This document shows positions 1 through 7,455 of a stretch of DNA of 32,156 nt, one piece after another (within the stretch, counting starts at the first letter, position 1; each line of letters begins with the position of its first letter). The notes under the pieces were generated by a model. The model did no database searches. It saw only the letters and a list, made by a program, of their open reading frames with translations, and had not been told where the DNA came from. The position numbers and the translations under genes were made by a program. This DNA comes from an uncultured Clostridia bacterium (GTDB taxonomy: Bacteria; Bacillota; Clostridia; Oscillospirales; CAG-272). The stretch covers positions 1 to 32,156 of the forward strand of contig CANROT010000011.1 in NCBI GenBank assembly GCA_947632285.1. The letters run 5' to 3'.

Positions 1-73
1 AGAGCAGTAAAAGAACGAGCAATGCGGGCAGCCGCTTTATGATATTCAATAGCAACGAAAGCCCCTCCCTCCG

Positions 74-553
74 TTATTTATGGTATTTGCCGCCGCCGAT
101 GATGGAGCATGAGCGGTAGATGATCTCATACAGTATCGGCTGCATCATTCCGTGCGGGAACGTGAAGTCCGAGACGGAAAGTCGAAGGTCGCACGCCCTC
201 TTGACGGATTCGTCAAGCCCGTATGAGCTGCCGATGATGAACGCGAGCTCCGAGGCGGACCCTGCGGCGCGGTCAAGATATTCGGCGAACGCGGGCGAGT
301 CAAAGCGGCGGCCCTCGACGCAGAGCGCGATCTTGTGCGCCCCGCGCGGTATCGCGCGCACTATCAGCTTTCCCTCGGCGGCGAGCGCCGCGCTTATCTC
401 GGCGGGCGACGGGTCGGAGGGCAGCTTTGACGGCGAAAGCTCGGTTTTTATTATTTTTGAAACGCCGGAAAGGCGCTTTGTGTATTCGGCGACGAGCTCG
501 CGGTGCGCGGGCTCCTTGAGCGCGCCGACCGTTATGATGTGAAATGTGTACAT
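74..553 (-). CDS. rlmH: 23S rRNA pseudouridine-1915 N3-methyltransferase RlmH
   Basis: RlmH is a SPOUT-class enzyme that uses S-adenosylmethionine to methylate pseudouridine 1915 in helix 69 of 23S rRNA, acting on assembled 70S ribosomes in the cytoplasm. The 159-residue length is normal for the family. Visible signatures are the cofactor-knot segment IIGSSYGLDESV (about residues 106-117), the LSVSDFTFPHGM stretch (125-136) that matches the usual LS.S..TFPH block, and the C-terminal GGGKYHK, matching the family's conserved G..YHK tail. It is the last visible gene of the minus-strand run and starts 2 nt after the stop of the metallo-beta-lactamase-fold gene, so it is probably co-transcribed and translationally coupled. 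No hairpin terminator is visible in the 73 nt that remain downstream. The family call is secure. Confidence 0.96.
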   Translation of the reverse strand: MYTFHIITVGALKEPAHRELVAEYTKRLSGVSKIIKTELSPSKLPSDPSPAEISAALAAEGKLIVRAIPRGAHKIALCVEGRRFDSPAFAEYLDRAAGSASELAFIIGSSYGLDESVKRACDLRLSVSDFTFPHGMMQPILYEIIYRSCSIIGGGKYHK

Positions 554-555
554 TA

Positions 556-1326
556 TTATATAAGCCTTGCGGGCGCGTCATGCGGGGCGAAATTGAGGCT
601 GAACGGTCTGCCCTCACCCTCGAGCGCCGCCCCGACGGTGCTCATCGCGAGCGCCGGGGTGTTATTCTCCCTTGAGATGTGGGCGAGAAGGAACGAGCCT
701 GTCCCGCGGCGCAAAAGCTCGCGGGCGAGTATTGCTGCCGCATCGTTTGAAAGGTGTCCCGTGTTCGAGAGTATGCGGGATTTCAGATACGGCGGATAGG
801 GGCCGCGCATGAGCATGTCAACGTCGTGGTTCGCCTCGATAACGGCGTGCGTGCAGCCAAAGAGCGCCTCCGCCATGTCGCCGGATACAAAGCCCGTATC
901 GGTAAGGACGCCGATGCGGACCCCTGCCCCGTCTATGTCGACGGTGTAGCCGACGGAGCAGGCGCTGTCGTGATGCGTCGGGAAGCTTTTGACCGTGAAC
1001 GGCCCGACATTGACCGAATACATCGGCGTGTGCGGTACGGCGCAGCCGCAGAGCTCCGAGCCGAGGGACGTGAGCGAATCCTCGGTGATGTGGACCGGAA
1101 TGCGGTATTTTCTTGAGGTCACGTCGAGCGCGGAGACGTGGTCGCGGTGCTCATGCGTGACAAATATCGCGCGCACGGCGGACATATCCCCGCCGACGGA
1201 GGCGACGCCGCGCACAAGGCAGGCGGAGCTTTTGCCGCCGTCTATGAGTATCGCGTCTTCCCCGGCGCGAATGTAGACGCTGTTGCCGGAGCTGCCGGAA
1301 TAGAGTGTGTATGCTTCTGTTTCCAC
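556..1326 (-). CDS. MBL-fold metallohydrolase, WalJ/YycJ type
   Basis: This 256-residue protein has the metallo-beta-lactamase fold. It shows SSGNS near the N terminus (about residues 12-16), LIDGG (27-31), the dinuclear metal motif THEHRDH with H58, H60, D62 and H63, a further metal-ligand region around SFPTHHDS, and GVLTDTG. The start GSSGNSVYI, the length and the motif spacing match the YycJ/WalJ group, whose Bacillus member lies with the WalRK cell-wall two-component genes. Here the neighbours are rlmH, galK and a small membrane protein, and no walRK is visible. WalJ and RlmH are often neighbours in Firmicutes, which supports the assignment. Known relatives have exonuclease-like activity, but the substrate cannot be read from this sequence. 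It starts 3 nt after the previous stop. Confidence 0.88.
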   Translation of the reverse strand: METEAYTLYSGSSGNSVYIRAGEDAILIDGGKSSACLVRGVASVGGDMSAVRAIFVTHEHRDHVSALDVTSRKYRIPVHITEDSLTSLGSELCGCAVPHTPMYSVNVGPFTVKSFPTHHDSACSVGYTVDIDGAGVRIGVLTDTGFVSGDMAEALFGCTHAVIEANHDVDMLMRGPYPPYLKSRILSNTGHLSNDAAAILARELLRRGTGSFLLAHISRENNTPALAMSTVGAALEGEGRPFSLNFAPHDAPARLI

Positions 1327-1329
1327 GGT

Positions 1330-1740
1330 TCAGAGCGACGAGACCCAGCTTTTGATCACGGGGAAATAGTAAAGCTCTATGATCTCATACATGAAGACGA
1401 AGATGATCGCAACGAGCGGGATCATGAGATATTTCGCGATCTTTTTGCGGCGCTTGTCCGTGCTTAGGATCGCGAGCTTTTCCGCCTCGCCGACGGTGTC
1501 CGGAATGTCGTCTTCCGTGAGCGGTTTCCCGGAAAATCCGCGCCTGAGAATGAATGCGGTGAGGAACAGCGCACAGCCGGCGATCATATATGCCCACATC
1601 ATGACCTGTAACCAGAACATCGGTATATATTCGTTTTCGGCGAGCATGACGACGACGCGGTAGAGGCCGAAGATGAGGACGATCGCGACGGCGGAGAGCA
1701 GATAGAGCTTTACGTTCGGTTTCTTTGGTTTCTCGCTCAT
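1330..1740 (-). CDS. Small membrane protein with three predicted membrane segments
   Basis: I do not recognise the family of this 136-residue protein. It has a short basic N terminus (MSEKPKKPNVK), then hydrophobic segments at about residues 11-33, 43-65 and 104-128. Between the second and third lies a polar, charged stretch (GKPLTEDDIPDTVGEAEKL, then KRRKK). The pattern suggests an integral membrane protein with one cytoplasmic loop. Its ATG overlaps the TGA of galK by 4 nt, and the metallohydrolase follows 3 nt after its stop, so it is tightly embedded in the operon. The coupling suggests co-expression but does not indicate a job. Confidence 0.8.
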   Translation of the reverse strand: MSEKPKKPNVKLYLLSAVAIVLIFGLYRVVVMLAENEYIPMFWLQVMMWAYMIAGCALFLTAFILRRGFSGKPLTEDDIPDTVGEAEKLAILSTDKRRKKIAKYLMIPLVAIIFVFMYEIIELYYFPVIKSWVSSL

Positions 1741-3032
1741 AGGACGCGGACGGCGCCGAGCGCGCGAATGCGGAGCACCATGCAGGCGCCCTCACCGAAG
1801 ACGGAGTCGAGCAGCTCGCGGTAGCCCTCTACATATTCGTTCGGAACGAACGCCTGCACCGTCCCGGCAAAGCCGCCGCCGTGGACGCGCCATGCGCCGC
1901 GCTTGTCCTCGAGATACGATTCCGAAACGGCGAGCGCGACGGAGAGCCCCTGCTCGGAGACGTTTTTCGTCGTGTAGACGTTCTGGAGGTATTTGTAGCT
2001 CGAATCGCCGGAGGCGAGGATATAGTGAAGGAATCCGTCAAGGTCGTCATTTTTCAGGCAGGCGACGGCTTTTTCAACGCGCCCGTCCTCCCTGATCTCG
2101 TGGTAGGCGCGCAGCCATGCTCTGTCACCGCACTTCTCGCGCAGAGGGCGCGCGGTCATAATGATATCTTCAAGCGGGACGGGGCGGAGCACCGGCTGAC
2201 CGAATTCTGCGGCGACCGCTTTCATCTCTGCGGGAACGGAGGCGTAATCCTCGTTCAGGTCGGCGTGGTTGCCGCCGGTCGCGGTGATGCAGAGCGAATA
2301 GCCGTGCTTTGTGAGCGAGAAATCGAGCCCCTCCGCCTTCGGGTGCGCCGGGTCCATGAAATCTATCGTTATAAGTCCGCCCCACGCGCACGCCATCTGA
2401 TCCATGAGTCCGCACGGCTTGCCGAAGAAGACGTTTTCCGCGTACTGCGAGATCGTCGAGATCTCGGTCGCGGTGACTCTGCCGTCATTGTATAAGTGCG
2501 AGAGAATGTTGCCGACCATGTCCTCGAACGCGGCGGAGGACGAGAGCCCGGAGCCGCCGAGCACGTCCGAGGTCGTGTAGGCGTCATAGCCGCCGACATT
2601 GAAGCCGTTTGCGCGGAACCCGTCCGCGACGCCGGCGATTATCGCGTCCGACTTGAAAAATCGAGATTCGTCCGGCGTGCGGAATTTCTTTGTGTCGACG
2701 ACGTCCTCGGGGAAGCCGGCGCTCTTGATGCGGATAACGGAGTCGTCGCGCTTTGAGGCGACGGCGATGCAGTCAAGGGTGATAGAGGCGGCGATGACGC
2801 AGCCGTGCTGGTGGTCGGTGTGGTTGCCCATGATCTCGCTCCTGCCGGGAACGGAGAAGAGGGAGACGTCGCGATCCACGCCGTAGATCTCCTCAAACGA
2901 GGTGACGGCGTCGAGCCAGCGCGTCCTCTGCGTGGCGACGTCGGGGTTGCCGACTTCAAGCTCGCGCAGCGCGGCAAATTTTTCGTCAAGGCCTCCGGAG
3001 GAGATGAGTTCTTTCAGTTCCGTAGTTTTCAT
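1737..3032 (-). CDS. galK: Galactokinase
   Basis: Galactokinase phosphorylates alpha-D-galactose with ATP to galactose-1-phosphate, the entry step of the Leloir pathway. The protein is a 431-residue GHMP-family kinase. Motif 1 is PGRSEIMGNHTDHQHG (about 62-77), the Clostridia-type version of the galactokinase signature. Motif 2 is GGSGLSSSAAFE, the phosphate-binding glycine/serine loop (about 158-169). Motif 3 is VHGGGFAGTVQAF near the C terminus. The ATG follows an AGAGGT ribosome binding site, 39 nt after the ymdB-like stop, and the TGA overlaps the next start. No galT or galE is in view. It may handle galactose released by the GH2 enzyme encoded at 19860-23153, though the two loci are unlinked by transcription. 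Its place inside an RNA-metabolism operon is unusual. Confidence 0.94.
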   Translation of the reverse strand: MKTTELKELISSGGLDEKFAALRELEVGNPDVATQRTRWLDAVTSFEEIYGVDRDVSLFSVPGRSEIMGNHTDHQHGCVIAASITLDCIAVASKRDDSVIRIKSAGFPEDVVDTKKFRTPDESRFFKSDAIIAGVADGFRANGFNVGGYDAYTTSDVLGGSGLSSSAAFEDMVGNILSHLYNDGRVTATEISTISQYAENVFFGKPCGLMDQMACAWGGLITIDFMDPAHPKAEGLDFSLTKHGYSLCITATGGNHADLNEDYASVPAEMKAVAAEFGQPVLRPVPLEDIIMTARPLREKCGDRAWLRAYHEIREDGRVEKAVACLKNDDLDGFLHYILASGDSSYKYLQNVYTTKNVSEQGLSVALAVSESYLEDKRGAWRVHGGGFAGTVQAFVPNEYVEGYRELLDSVFGEGACMVLRIRALGAVRVL

Positions 3033-3071
3033 GATATGTACCTCTTGTCGGGTTTTATATATTTTTTGTTT

Positions 3072-3860
3072 TCAGAGCTTTACGCGGCGGACGAGGGAGG
3101 ACTTCGCCGTCTCGTGGTCGACGTCGAAGACGACGCCCTCGAGCGCGGTCTGACCGTCCGCGACCTCGAACTTGCCGGGGAGATGATCCTTCGTGAAATT
3201 TATGATTATGTCGGAGCGGATACCGAGGATACCGTTTTGCGGCCCCGTCATACCGAGATCGGTGACGTAACCGGTGCCGCCCGGGAGAATGCGGACGTCC
3301 GAGGTCGGAATGTGGGTGTGCGTGCCCCACACGGCGGCGACGCGCAGCTCGCGGATACTGTCAAGATATCGGGCAAACGCGAGCTTTTCCCCCGTTGCCT
3401 CCGCGTGCAGGTCAAAGACGGCAAAGTCATAGTCCGAGGCGTTCCGGCGGAGGATCGATTCCGCCGTCAAAAACGGGGAGGCGAGCGACTCGTCGTTTAT
3501 ATATACGGTCCCCGACACGTTCCCGACGAGGACGCGGACGCCGCCGACCGGCACGATGCAGTACCCGACGCCGGGGCGCTCCGCCGGATAGTTCGCGGGG
3601 CGCAGGATGCGCGGGTCCGCGTCGAGGCGGTCGAATATCGCGCTCTTGTCAAAGATGTGGTTCCCGGTCGTTATGACGTCGGCCCCGGCGGCAAAAATAT
3701 CCGCGGCAAGCGCCGGGGTGAGCCCCCTGCCGCCCGCGGCGTTCTCGCCGTTGACGACGGTGAGGTCCGGGGCGTATTTTTTTGCGGCGGCGGCGAGCAG
3801 CGCGCCGAGCTCGCGCACCGCGCGTTCGCCGACGATGTCTCCTATGGCGAGTATACGCAT
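3072..3860 (-). CDS. ymdB: YmdB-like (TIGR00282-type) metallophosphoesterase
   Basis: The protein is a cytoplasmic dinuclear metallophosphoesterase. Family members such as Bacillus YmdB hydrolyse cyclic nucleotides in vitro and affect developmental gene expression. From MRILAIGDIVGERAV it is 262 residues, the normal length. Metal-site motifs are GDIVG (7-11), NGENAAGG (about 37-44), TGNHIFD (about 65-71), DLHAEATGE and GTHTHIPT. The ORF track extends 37 codons further upstream to 3971, but that extension lies within the hairpin-rich gap after rny and is not protein-like. I therefore start at the ATG at 3860, behind a G-rich ribosome binding site (GGGGGG). The rny-ymdB order is conserved in Firmicutes, which supports the name. 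galK follows 39 nt downstream. Confidence 0.92.
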   Translation of the reverse strand: MRILAIGDIVGERAVRELGALLAAAAKKYAPDLTVVNGENAAGGRGLTPALAADIFAAGADVITTGNHIFDKSAIFDRLDADPRILRPANYPAERPGVGYCIVPVGGVRVLVGNVSGTVYINDESLASPFLTAESILRRNASDYDFAVFDLHAEATGEKLAFARYLDSIRELRVAAVWGTHTHIPTSDVRILPGGTGYVTDLGMTGPQNGILGIRSDIIINFTKDHLPGKFEVADGQTALEGVVFDVDHETAKSSLVRRVKL

Positions 3861-3889
3861 ATTTGCCCCCCGGTCACAAAGTTTTCTGT

Positions 3890-3969
3890 CGTTCTTCCCG
3901 AATAAACGCCCGCGCTGCCGCCCGGACGCTTGTTCCGGAAGAACGGCGGGGGAGCCGCGCGGCTCCCCC
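3890..3969. repeat. rny-ymdB spacer: 22-bp perfect palindrome and a second inverted repeat
   Basis: The 132-nt gap between rny and ymdB holds GGGGGAGCCGC directly followed by GCGGCTCCCCC (3948-3969), a perfect 22-bp palindrome with no spacer. Read on the plus strand it is followed within a few bases by a run of T. On the minus strand, the direction of transcription of rny, there is no T-run, so it is not a canonical terminator for rny. A second pair of 9-nt arms, CGTTCTTCC (3890-3898) and GGAAGAACG (3937-3945), brackets most of the ymdB leader. The palindrome shares the GGGGGA...TCCCCC ends of the hairpin family seen at four other places in the window. It could act as a processing or partial attenuation site between the two genes. 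Confidence 0.75.
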
Positions 3970-3992
3970 ACCTGTTTTTTACGAAAGAAGCC

Positions 3993-5543
3993 TTATTTTG
4001 CGTAATCTATTGCTCTGCTTTCGCGTATGATATGCACCTTGATCTGTCCCGGGTATTCAAGCTCGGATTCGATGCGCTTCACGATGTCATGAGCGATGAT
4101 CTTCATCTTGTCGTCGCTGATGATCTCCGGCTTAACCATGATGCGTATCTCGCGCCCTGCCTGGATCGCGTAGGACTTTTCGACGCCTTCGAACTCGCTC
4201 GTGATCTCCTCGAGCTTCGTAAGACGCTTGATATAGTTTTCGAGGTTCTCGCGCCTTGCGCCCGGGCGGGCCGCCGAAATGGCGTCCGCCGCCTGAACGA
4301 TGAGGGCGATGACGGTCTTCGGTTCAACGTCGCCGTGATGGGCCTCGATGGCGTGTATGACGTCCTTGTTCTCGCGGTACTTCTTCGCGACCTCGACGCC
4401 GAGCTGGACGTGGGAGCCTTCCGCCTCCTGCGTCAGCGCCTTGCCGATGTCGTGCAAAAGGCCCGCGCGGCGCGCGAGCGCCGGATCCGCTCCGAGCTCG
4501 TCCGCAAGAATGCCGGAGAGCAGGGAGACTTCTATCGAGTGAACGAGCACGTTCTGCCCGTAGCTCGTGCGGTACTTGAGCCTGCCGAGCAGCTTGATGA
4601 GCTCGGGGTTCAGCCCGTGAACGCCGGTGTCGAAGGTGGCGCGCTCGCCCGCCTGGCGGATCGTGTTGTCGACCTCGCGGCGCGCGCGCTCGACGGTCTC
4701 TTCAATGCGCGTCGGATGAATGCGCCCGTCGGAGATGAGCTTTTCTATCGCGATCCGCGCGACCTCGCGGCGGACGGGATCAAAGCTCGAAAGCGTGATC
4801 GCCTCGGGCGTGTCGTCGATGATGAGGTCGACGCCCGTGAGCGTTTCGATCGTGCGAATGTTGCGGCCCTCGCGCCCGATTATGCGACCCTTCATCTCAT
4901 CGTTCGGCAGCGTGACGGAGGAGATCGTTACTTCGGAGACATGGTCCGCGGCGCAGCGCTGGATCGCGAGGGAGAGAATGTTCTTCGCCTTCTCCTCCGC
5001 CTCGTCCTTAAAGCGGCGCTCGTACTCGTCGAGCTTCATTGCCGTCTCGTGCTGGATCTCGGATTCGAGGCTGTCAAGGAGCTCGGCCTTCGCCTGCTCG
5101 ACGGTCAGCCCGGAGATACGCTCGAGGGCGTCCCTCTGCTCGGCGATGGCGCGCGACAGCTCTTCGTTTTTCGCGTCGAGGTCGCGCATTTTCTTGTTCA
5201 AAGACTCGGTCGTCTTTTCGTTGGCCTCGATCTTGCGGTCGAGAGCCTCTTCCTTTTTTGCAATTCTGTTTTCGGTATTCGTTATTTCGCGCCTGCGATC
5301 CTTGATCTCGCGGTCCGCGTCGTTTTTCTGCCGGAGTATCTCTTCTTTCGCCTCAACGAGCATTTCCTTGCGCTTCGTTTCGGAATCCTTGATCGCGTCG
5401 GAGACTATCCTTTTGGCCTCGGTCTCAGCTTCACTGACCGTGCGGTCGACGATGCGGCGAACGTGCCGCCTCCATAAAAAGCCTATGAGAAGACCGATTA
5501 TTATACCGATCACGGCGGCAATTGCCGCCCATAAATATTCCAT
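3993..5543 (-). CDS. rny: Ribonuclease Y
   Basis: RNase Y is a membrane-anchored endoribonuclease that starts bulk mRNA decay in many Firmicutes. At 516 residues it matches the usual length. Domain order is a single N-terminal membrane helix ([19 protein letters not shown], about 7-25), a long charged coiled coil to about residue 200, a KH domain ([20 protein letters not shown], with the GREG loop), then an HD domain with [10 protein letters not shown] and a later [11 protein letters not shown] metal-binding stretch. The start codon is preceded by GGAGGTG and a strong promoter at 5666-5693. It is the first gene of the minus-strand run and is followed by ymdB after a palindromic gap. The long opposite-strand ORF here is a high-GC shadow. 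Confidence 0.97.
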   Translation of the reverse strand: MEYLWAAIAAVIGIIIGLLIGFLWRRHVRRIVDRTVSEAETEAKRIVSDAIKDSETKRKEMLVEAKEEILRQKNDADREIKDRRREITNTENRIAKKEEALDRKIEANEKTTESLNKKMRDLDAKNEELSRAIAEQRDALERISGLTVEQAKAELLDSLESEIQHETAMKLDEYERRFKDEAEEKAKNILSLAIQRCAADHVSEVTISSVTLPNDEMKGRIIGREGRNIRTIETLTGVDLIIDDTPEAITLSSFDPVRREVARIAIEKLISDGRIHPTRIEETVERARREVDNTIRQAGERATFDTGVHGLNPELIKLLGRLKYRTSYGQNVLVHSIEVSLLSGILADELGADPALARRAGLLHDIGKALTQEAEGSHVQLGVEVAKKYRENKDVIHAIEAHHGDVEPKTVIALIVQAADAISAARPGARRENLENYIKRLTKLEEITSEFEGVEKSYAIQAGREIRIMVKPEIISDDKMKIIAHDIVKRIESELEYPGQIKVHIIRESRAIDYAK

Positions 5544-5665
5544 TTATGATTGCACCTCCATTTCTTTTGACATTTGCTTTTCAGCGGTTGATTTTTTGAT
5601 AACAGTACATATGTATGACAGGGGCGCCGAAGTAAATACCCCACCACATCGCATATACATCTTAT

Positions 5666-5693
5666 TTTATACCAAAAACATGCGTCCTGTCAA
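5666..5693 (-). promoter_or_regulatory. Sigma-A promoter of rny
   Basis: Read on the minus strand this is TTGACA (5693-5688), a 16-nt spacer, then TATAAA (5671-5666). The -35 box is a perfect consensus and the -10 box is one base off. It lies about 120 nt upstream of the rny start. The ribosome binding site GGAGGTG follows at 5553-5559. The leader between the two shows no obvious strong hairpin. Confidence 0.8.
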
Positions 5694-5766
5694 GTGGCAC
5701 TTGTATGTAATTGTGCGTATCACGTGAATAATTTAGACCGCGGCGGTAAAATTTTCCTTTTTCCGG

Positions 5767-5795
5767 GTGACAACCGCGCCTTTTTGGTATATAAT
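5767..5795 (+). promoter_or_regulatory. Sigma-A promoter of the flavin reductase-like gene
   Basis: The boxes are GTGACA (5767-5772), a 17-nt spacer and a perfect TATAAT (5790-5795), 31 nt before the ATG at 5827. A GTGAGG ribosome binding site lies between. This promoter points away from that of rny, so 5544-5826 is a divergent regulatory region. No clear operator is visible in the roughly 70 nt between the two promoters. Confidence 0.82.
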
Positions 5796-5826
5796 ATGTT
5801 GTAGAACGCGAAAGTGAGGTACGGAT

Positions 5827-6342
5827 ATGGAAGGATATAAAAAAATCGCGCCGACGGAGCTCGAGGGAAACGTCTTTCACATGATCGGGGACGAATGGAT
5901 GCTCGTGACGGCGACCGACAAAGAGGGCGGATATAATACGATGACGGCGAGCTGGGGCGGCGTCGGCGTGCTCTGGGGGGAGCCGGTCGCCTTTGTTTTC
6001 GTGCGCCCTCAGCGGTACACGCACGGATTTACCGAGTCCGGCGACTGCGTGACGCTGTCGTTTTTCGGCGGCGAGTACAAGCGCGAGCTCTCGTACTGCG
6101 GCACGAAGAGCGGCAGGGACACGGACAAGGTCGCGGACACGGGCCTTTTACCCGCCAAAACGGACGAGGGCTCCGTCGGATTTTCGCAGGCGACGGTCAT
6201 TCTCTCCTGCCGGAAATTATATTCCGACAGGCTCCACGAGGCGGGATTTACGGACGAGGCGGTCCGCGCCGCGTCATACCCGGGCAGGGACTATCACACC
6301 GCCTACGTCTATAAGATCGAGGGCGTATACGTCAAGGAATAA
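5827..6342 (+). CDS. Flavin reductase-like FMN-binding protein
   Basis: The 171-residue protein resembles the flavin reductase-like split-barrel family, which binds FMN and often acts as a reductase component or electron-transfer flavoprotein. Matching features are an N-terminal strand region with WMLVTATDKEGGYNTMTASW (about 22-41), the GVLWGEPVAFVFVRPQRYTHGF block (about 46-67), and DCVTLSFFG followed by a YKREL-type stretch. It has no signal peptide or membrane segment and should be cytoplasmic. It stands alone with its own promoter. Six-base arms CGGCGG and CCGCCG directly after the stop (6343-6373) may form a weak terminator. The substrate or partner is not evident. Confidence 0.85.
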   Translation: MEGYKKIAPTELEGNVFHMIGDEWMLVTATDKEGGYNTMTASWGGVGVLWGEPVAFVFVRPQRYTHGFTESGDCVTLSFFGGEYKRELSYCGTKSGRDTDKVADTGLLPAKTDEGSVGFSQATVILSCRKLYSDRLHEAGFTDEAVRAASYPGRDYHTAYVYKIEGVYVKE

Positions 6343-6430
6343 CGGCGGAGTAAAAGCAAAAGATGAGCCGCCGCGATATTTCGGGGCCGGTCATAAAACA
6401 ATATGTTGTTTGAGCTTGTCATTAAGACGG

Positions 6431-6470
6431 GACAGCGGATAAAAACGCTATCTGTCGGGCAAGTCAGAAA
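6431..6470 (+). repeat. Islet repeat copy 1, upstream of the acetyltransferase
   Basis: The segment TATCTGTCGGGCAAGTC plus AGAAA (6449-6470) recurs at 7075-7096 with one mismatch in 22 nt. Directly upstream, GACA...GATA (from 6431) can pair imperfectly with TATCTGTC, so the site can fold as a bulged hairpin. It sits 31 nt before the ATG of the acetyltransferase. It marks the start of an AT-richer islet and may be a recombination scar or duplicated leader. Confidence 0.7.
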
Positions 6471-6501
6471 CGGAATTCGAATTTTAAAAGGGAGAAAACA
6501 A

Positions 6502-6921
6502 ATGGAATATATTCGTATAACAAATGGCGATATGGACGGACTTAAAGCGCTTCACATAGGTTACAAACAGGAGATTGGAGAAGAAACGCCTACGGATGAG
6601 AACTTTGACAGCCTCTCTGAGGCTATTAAAAAGGGTCAAATTATCTTTTACGGGTGTGCTGATAAGGGTAGATTGATCGCCTGCTGTTCCATCACACCGA
6701 CCTATTCAACCTTTAACTACCAAACAGGAGGCGTGTTTGAAGATTTCTACATTGTTCCCGAATATCGGCACAAAGGAATTGCAAGACAATTAGTCAGATT
6801 TGCTTATCAAGAAAGCGGTGTGGGTTCTCTCACAGTTGGATGTGCGGATTGCGATATTAAAATGTATCAGTCATTAGGTTTTACTATCCAGCTTGGAAAT
6901 CTGTTCGCGTTTGAGGGTTAG
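6502..6921 (+). CDS. GNAT-family N-acetyltransferase
   Basis: This 139-residue protein has the GNAT fold, which transfers an acetyl group from acetyl-CoA to an amine. The start is the ATG of MEYIRITNGDMDGL, preceded by GGGAG at good spacing. The ORF track's 33-codon extension to 6403 is not protein-like. The acetyl-CoA loop is seen as FYIVPEYRHKGIARQLVRFA (about 85-104), followed by a SLTVGCADCDIKMYQSLGF block typical of motif B. The acceptor could be an amino acid, a peptide or a drug, and the sequence does not say which. The gene is clearly more AT-rich than its neighbours and ends in TAG, rare in this window, so it looks horizontally acquired. Confidence 0.88.
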   Translation: MEYIRITNGDMDGLKALHIGYKQEIGEETPTDENFDSLSEAIKKGQIIFYGCADKGRLIACCSITPTYSTFNYQTGGVFEDFYIVPEYRHKGIARQLVRFAYQESGVGSLTVGCADCDIKMYQSLGFTIQLGNLFAFEG

Positions 6922-7046
6922 ATCCTCTTTTGCCGAGACGTTGCAAACCACCTTAGGAACTAAAGGGCGCTGCGAGGTTTTATCTCTTACAGCAGAAAGC
7001 CGCCTGTCCGAAACGGCAAGCACCTTGCCTCCGGTAGTGTGCATCG

Positions 7047-7096
7047 CCGAACAGATAAACCGGCTTTGCGTCTTTATCTGTCGGGCAAGTCTGAAA
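7047..7096 (+). repeat. Islet repeat copy 2, with strong hairpin
   Basis: CCGAACAGATAAA (7047-7059) pairs with TTTATCTGTCGG (7073-7084) through a 12-bp stem with one bulged base and a 13-nt loop. The right arm opens the 22-nt repeat shared with 6449-6470. The copy sits 35 nt before the GTG start of the small membrane protein. The preceding intergenic DNA (6922-7046) holds no recognisable gene; a 93-codon minus-strand ORF across it has no protein-like features. Confidence 0.7.
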
Positions 7097-7131
7097 TGAA
7101 AAGCGAAACTTGAAATGGAGGAAACGATAAA

Positions 7132-7326
7132 GTGAATAAAGTTCACGTGCTGCAAATCATCTTTTTAACTCTTCAAATTTTCGCGGCTATCCCGTTAACA
7201 ATAGCGGTGTTTGGAGATATGGATCCTGCCATTATTTCAGTTTCAGCGGTTCTAATTTGGGTGGGACTGCTTGGAAACATGATATGCGCGATCATCAGAG
7301 CCGTTCAAGAATCGAAAAAGAAATAA
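7132..7326 (+). CDS. Small two-helix membrane protein
   Basis: This 64-residue protein starts at GTG behind a strong GGAGG ribosome binding site. It has hydrophobic segments at about residues 5-26 and 33-56, joined by a short GDMDPA turn, and a basic end (ESKKK). The layout is that of a two-helix inner-membrane hairpin. The family is not recognised. Like the acetyltransferase it is AT-rich and is led by the same 22-nt repeat, so the pair may have arrived together. A nested hairpin terminator follows at 7372-7415. The strong ribosome binding site is the main evidence that it is real. Confidence 0.7.
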   Translation: MNKVHVLQIIFLTLQIFAAIPLTIAVFGDMDPAIISVSAVLIWVGLLGNMICAIIRAVQESKKK

Positions 7327-7371
7327 ATTACTGCTTATCGCCCCGGCAGTTAAAACCGAATATTGAAAATC

Positions 7372-7420
7372 AGACCGTTGACACACCGGCTCCCCGGTGA
7401 AAAAGTCAACGGTCTTTTAT
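7372..7420 (+). terminator. Nested-hairpin terminator after the islet
   Basis: An 11-bp stem, AGACCGTTGAC (7372-7382) with GTCAACGGTCT (7405-7415), encloses a smaller hairpin CACCGG-CTCC-CCGGTG (7384-7399). It is followed by TTTAT on the plus strand. It lies between the plus-strand small membrane protein and the minus-strand ABC-type operon, so it may stop both. The T-run is short. Confidence 0.7.
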
Positions 7421-7455
7421 CATATATACTGTTTTACGACAGCCGCGGCGGTTTT

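Noticed and set aside
2805-3905. 366-codon plus-strand ORF opposite galK and ymdB
   Set aside because: It spans two clear minus-strand genes and has shadow-type composition with no ribosome binding site.
3930-5477. 515-codon plus-strand ORF opposite rny
   Set aside because: It is the reverse-frame shadow of a GC-rich, strongly biased gene. Its protein is low-complexity Leu/Val/Arg/Asp without family motifs, whereas rny is unmistakable.
6874-7155. 93-codon minus-strand ORF in the islet
   Set aside because: It overlaps the acetyltransferase end and the hairpin repeat, has no ribosome binding site or domain-like features, and probably reflects repeat sequence.
6403-7330. Integron cassettes with attC sites
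   Set aside because: Gene sizes and repeats suggested it, and GTTAGAT at the end of the acetyltransferase fits GTTRRRY, but no matching RYYYAAC partner or integrase is visible. Kept only as a cassette-like islet.
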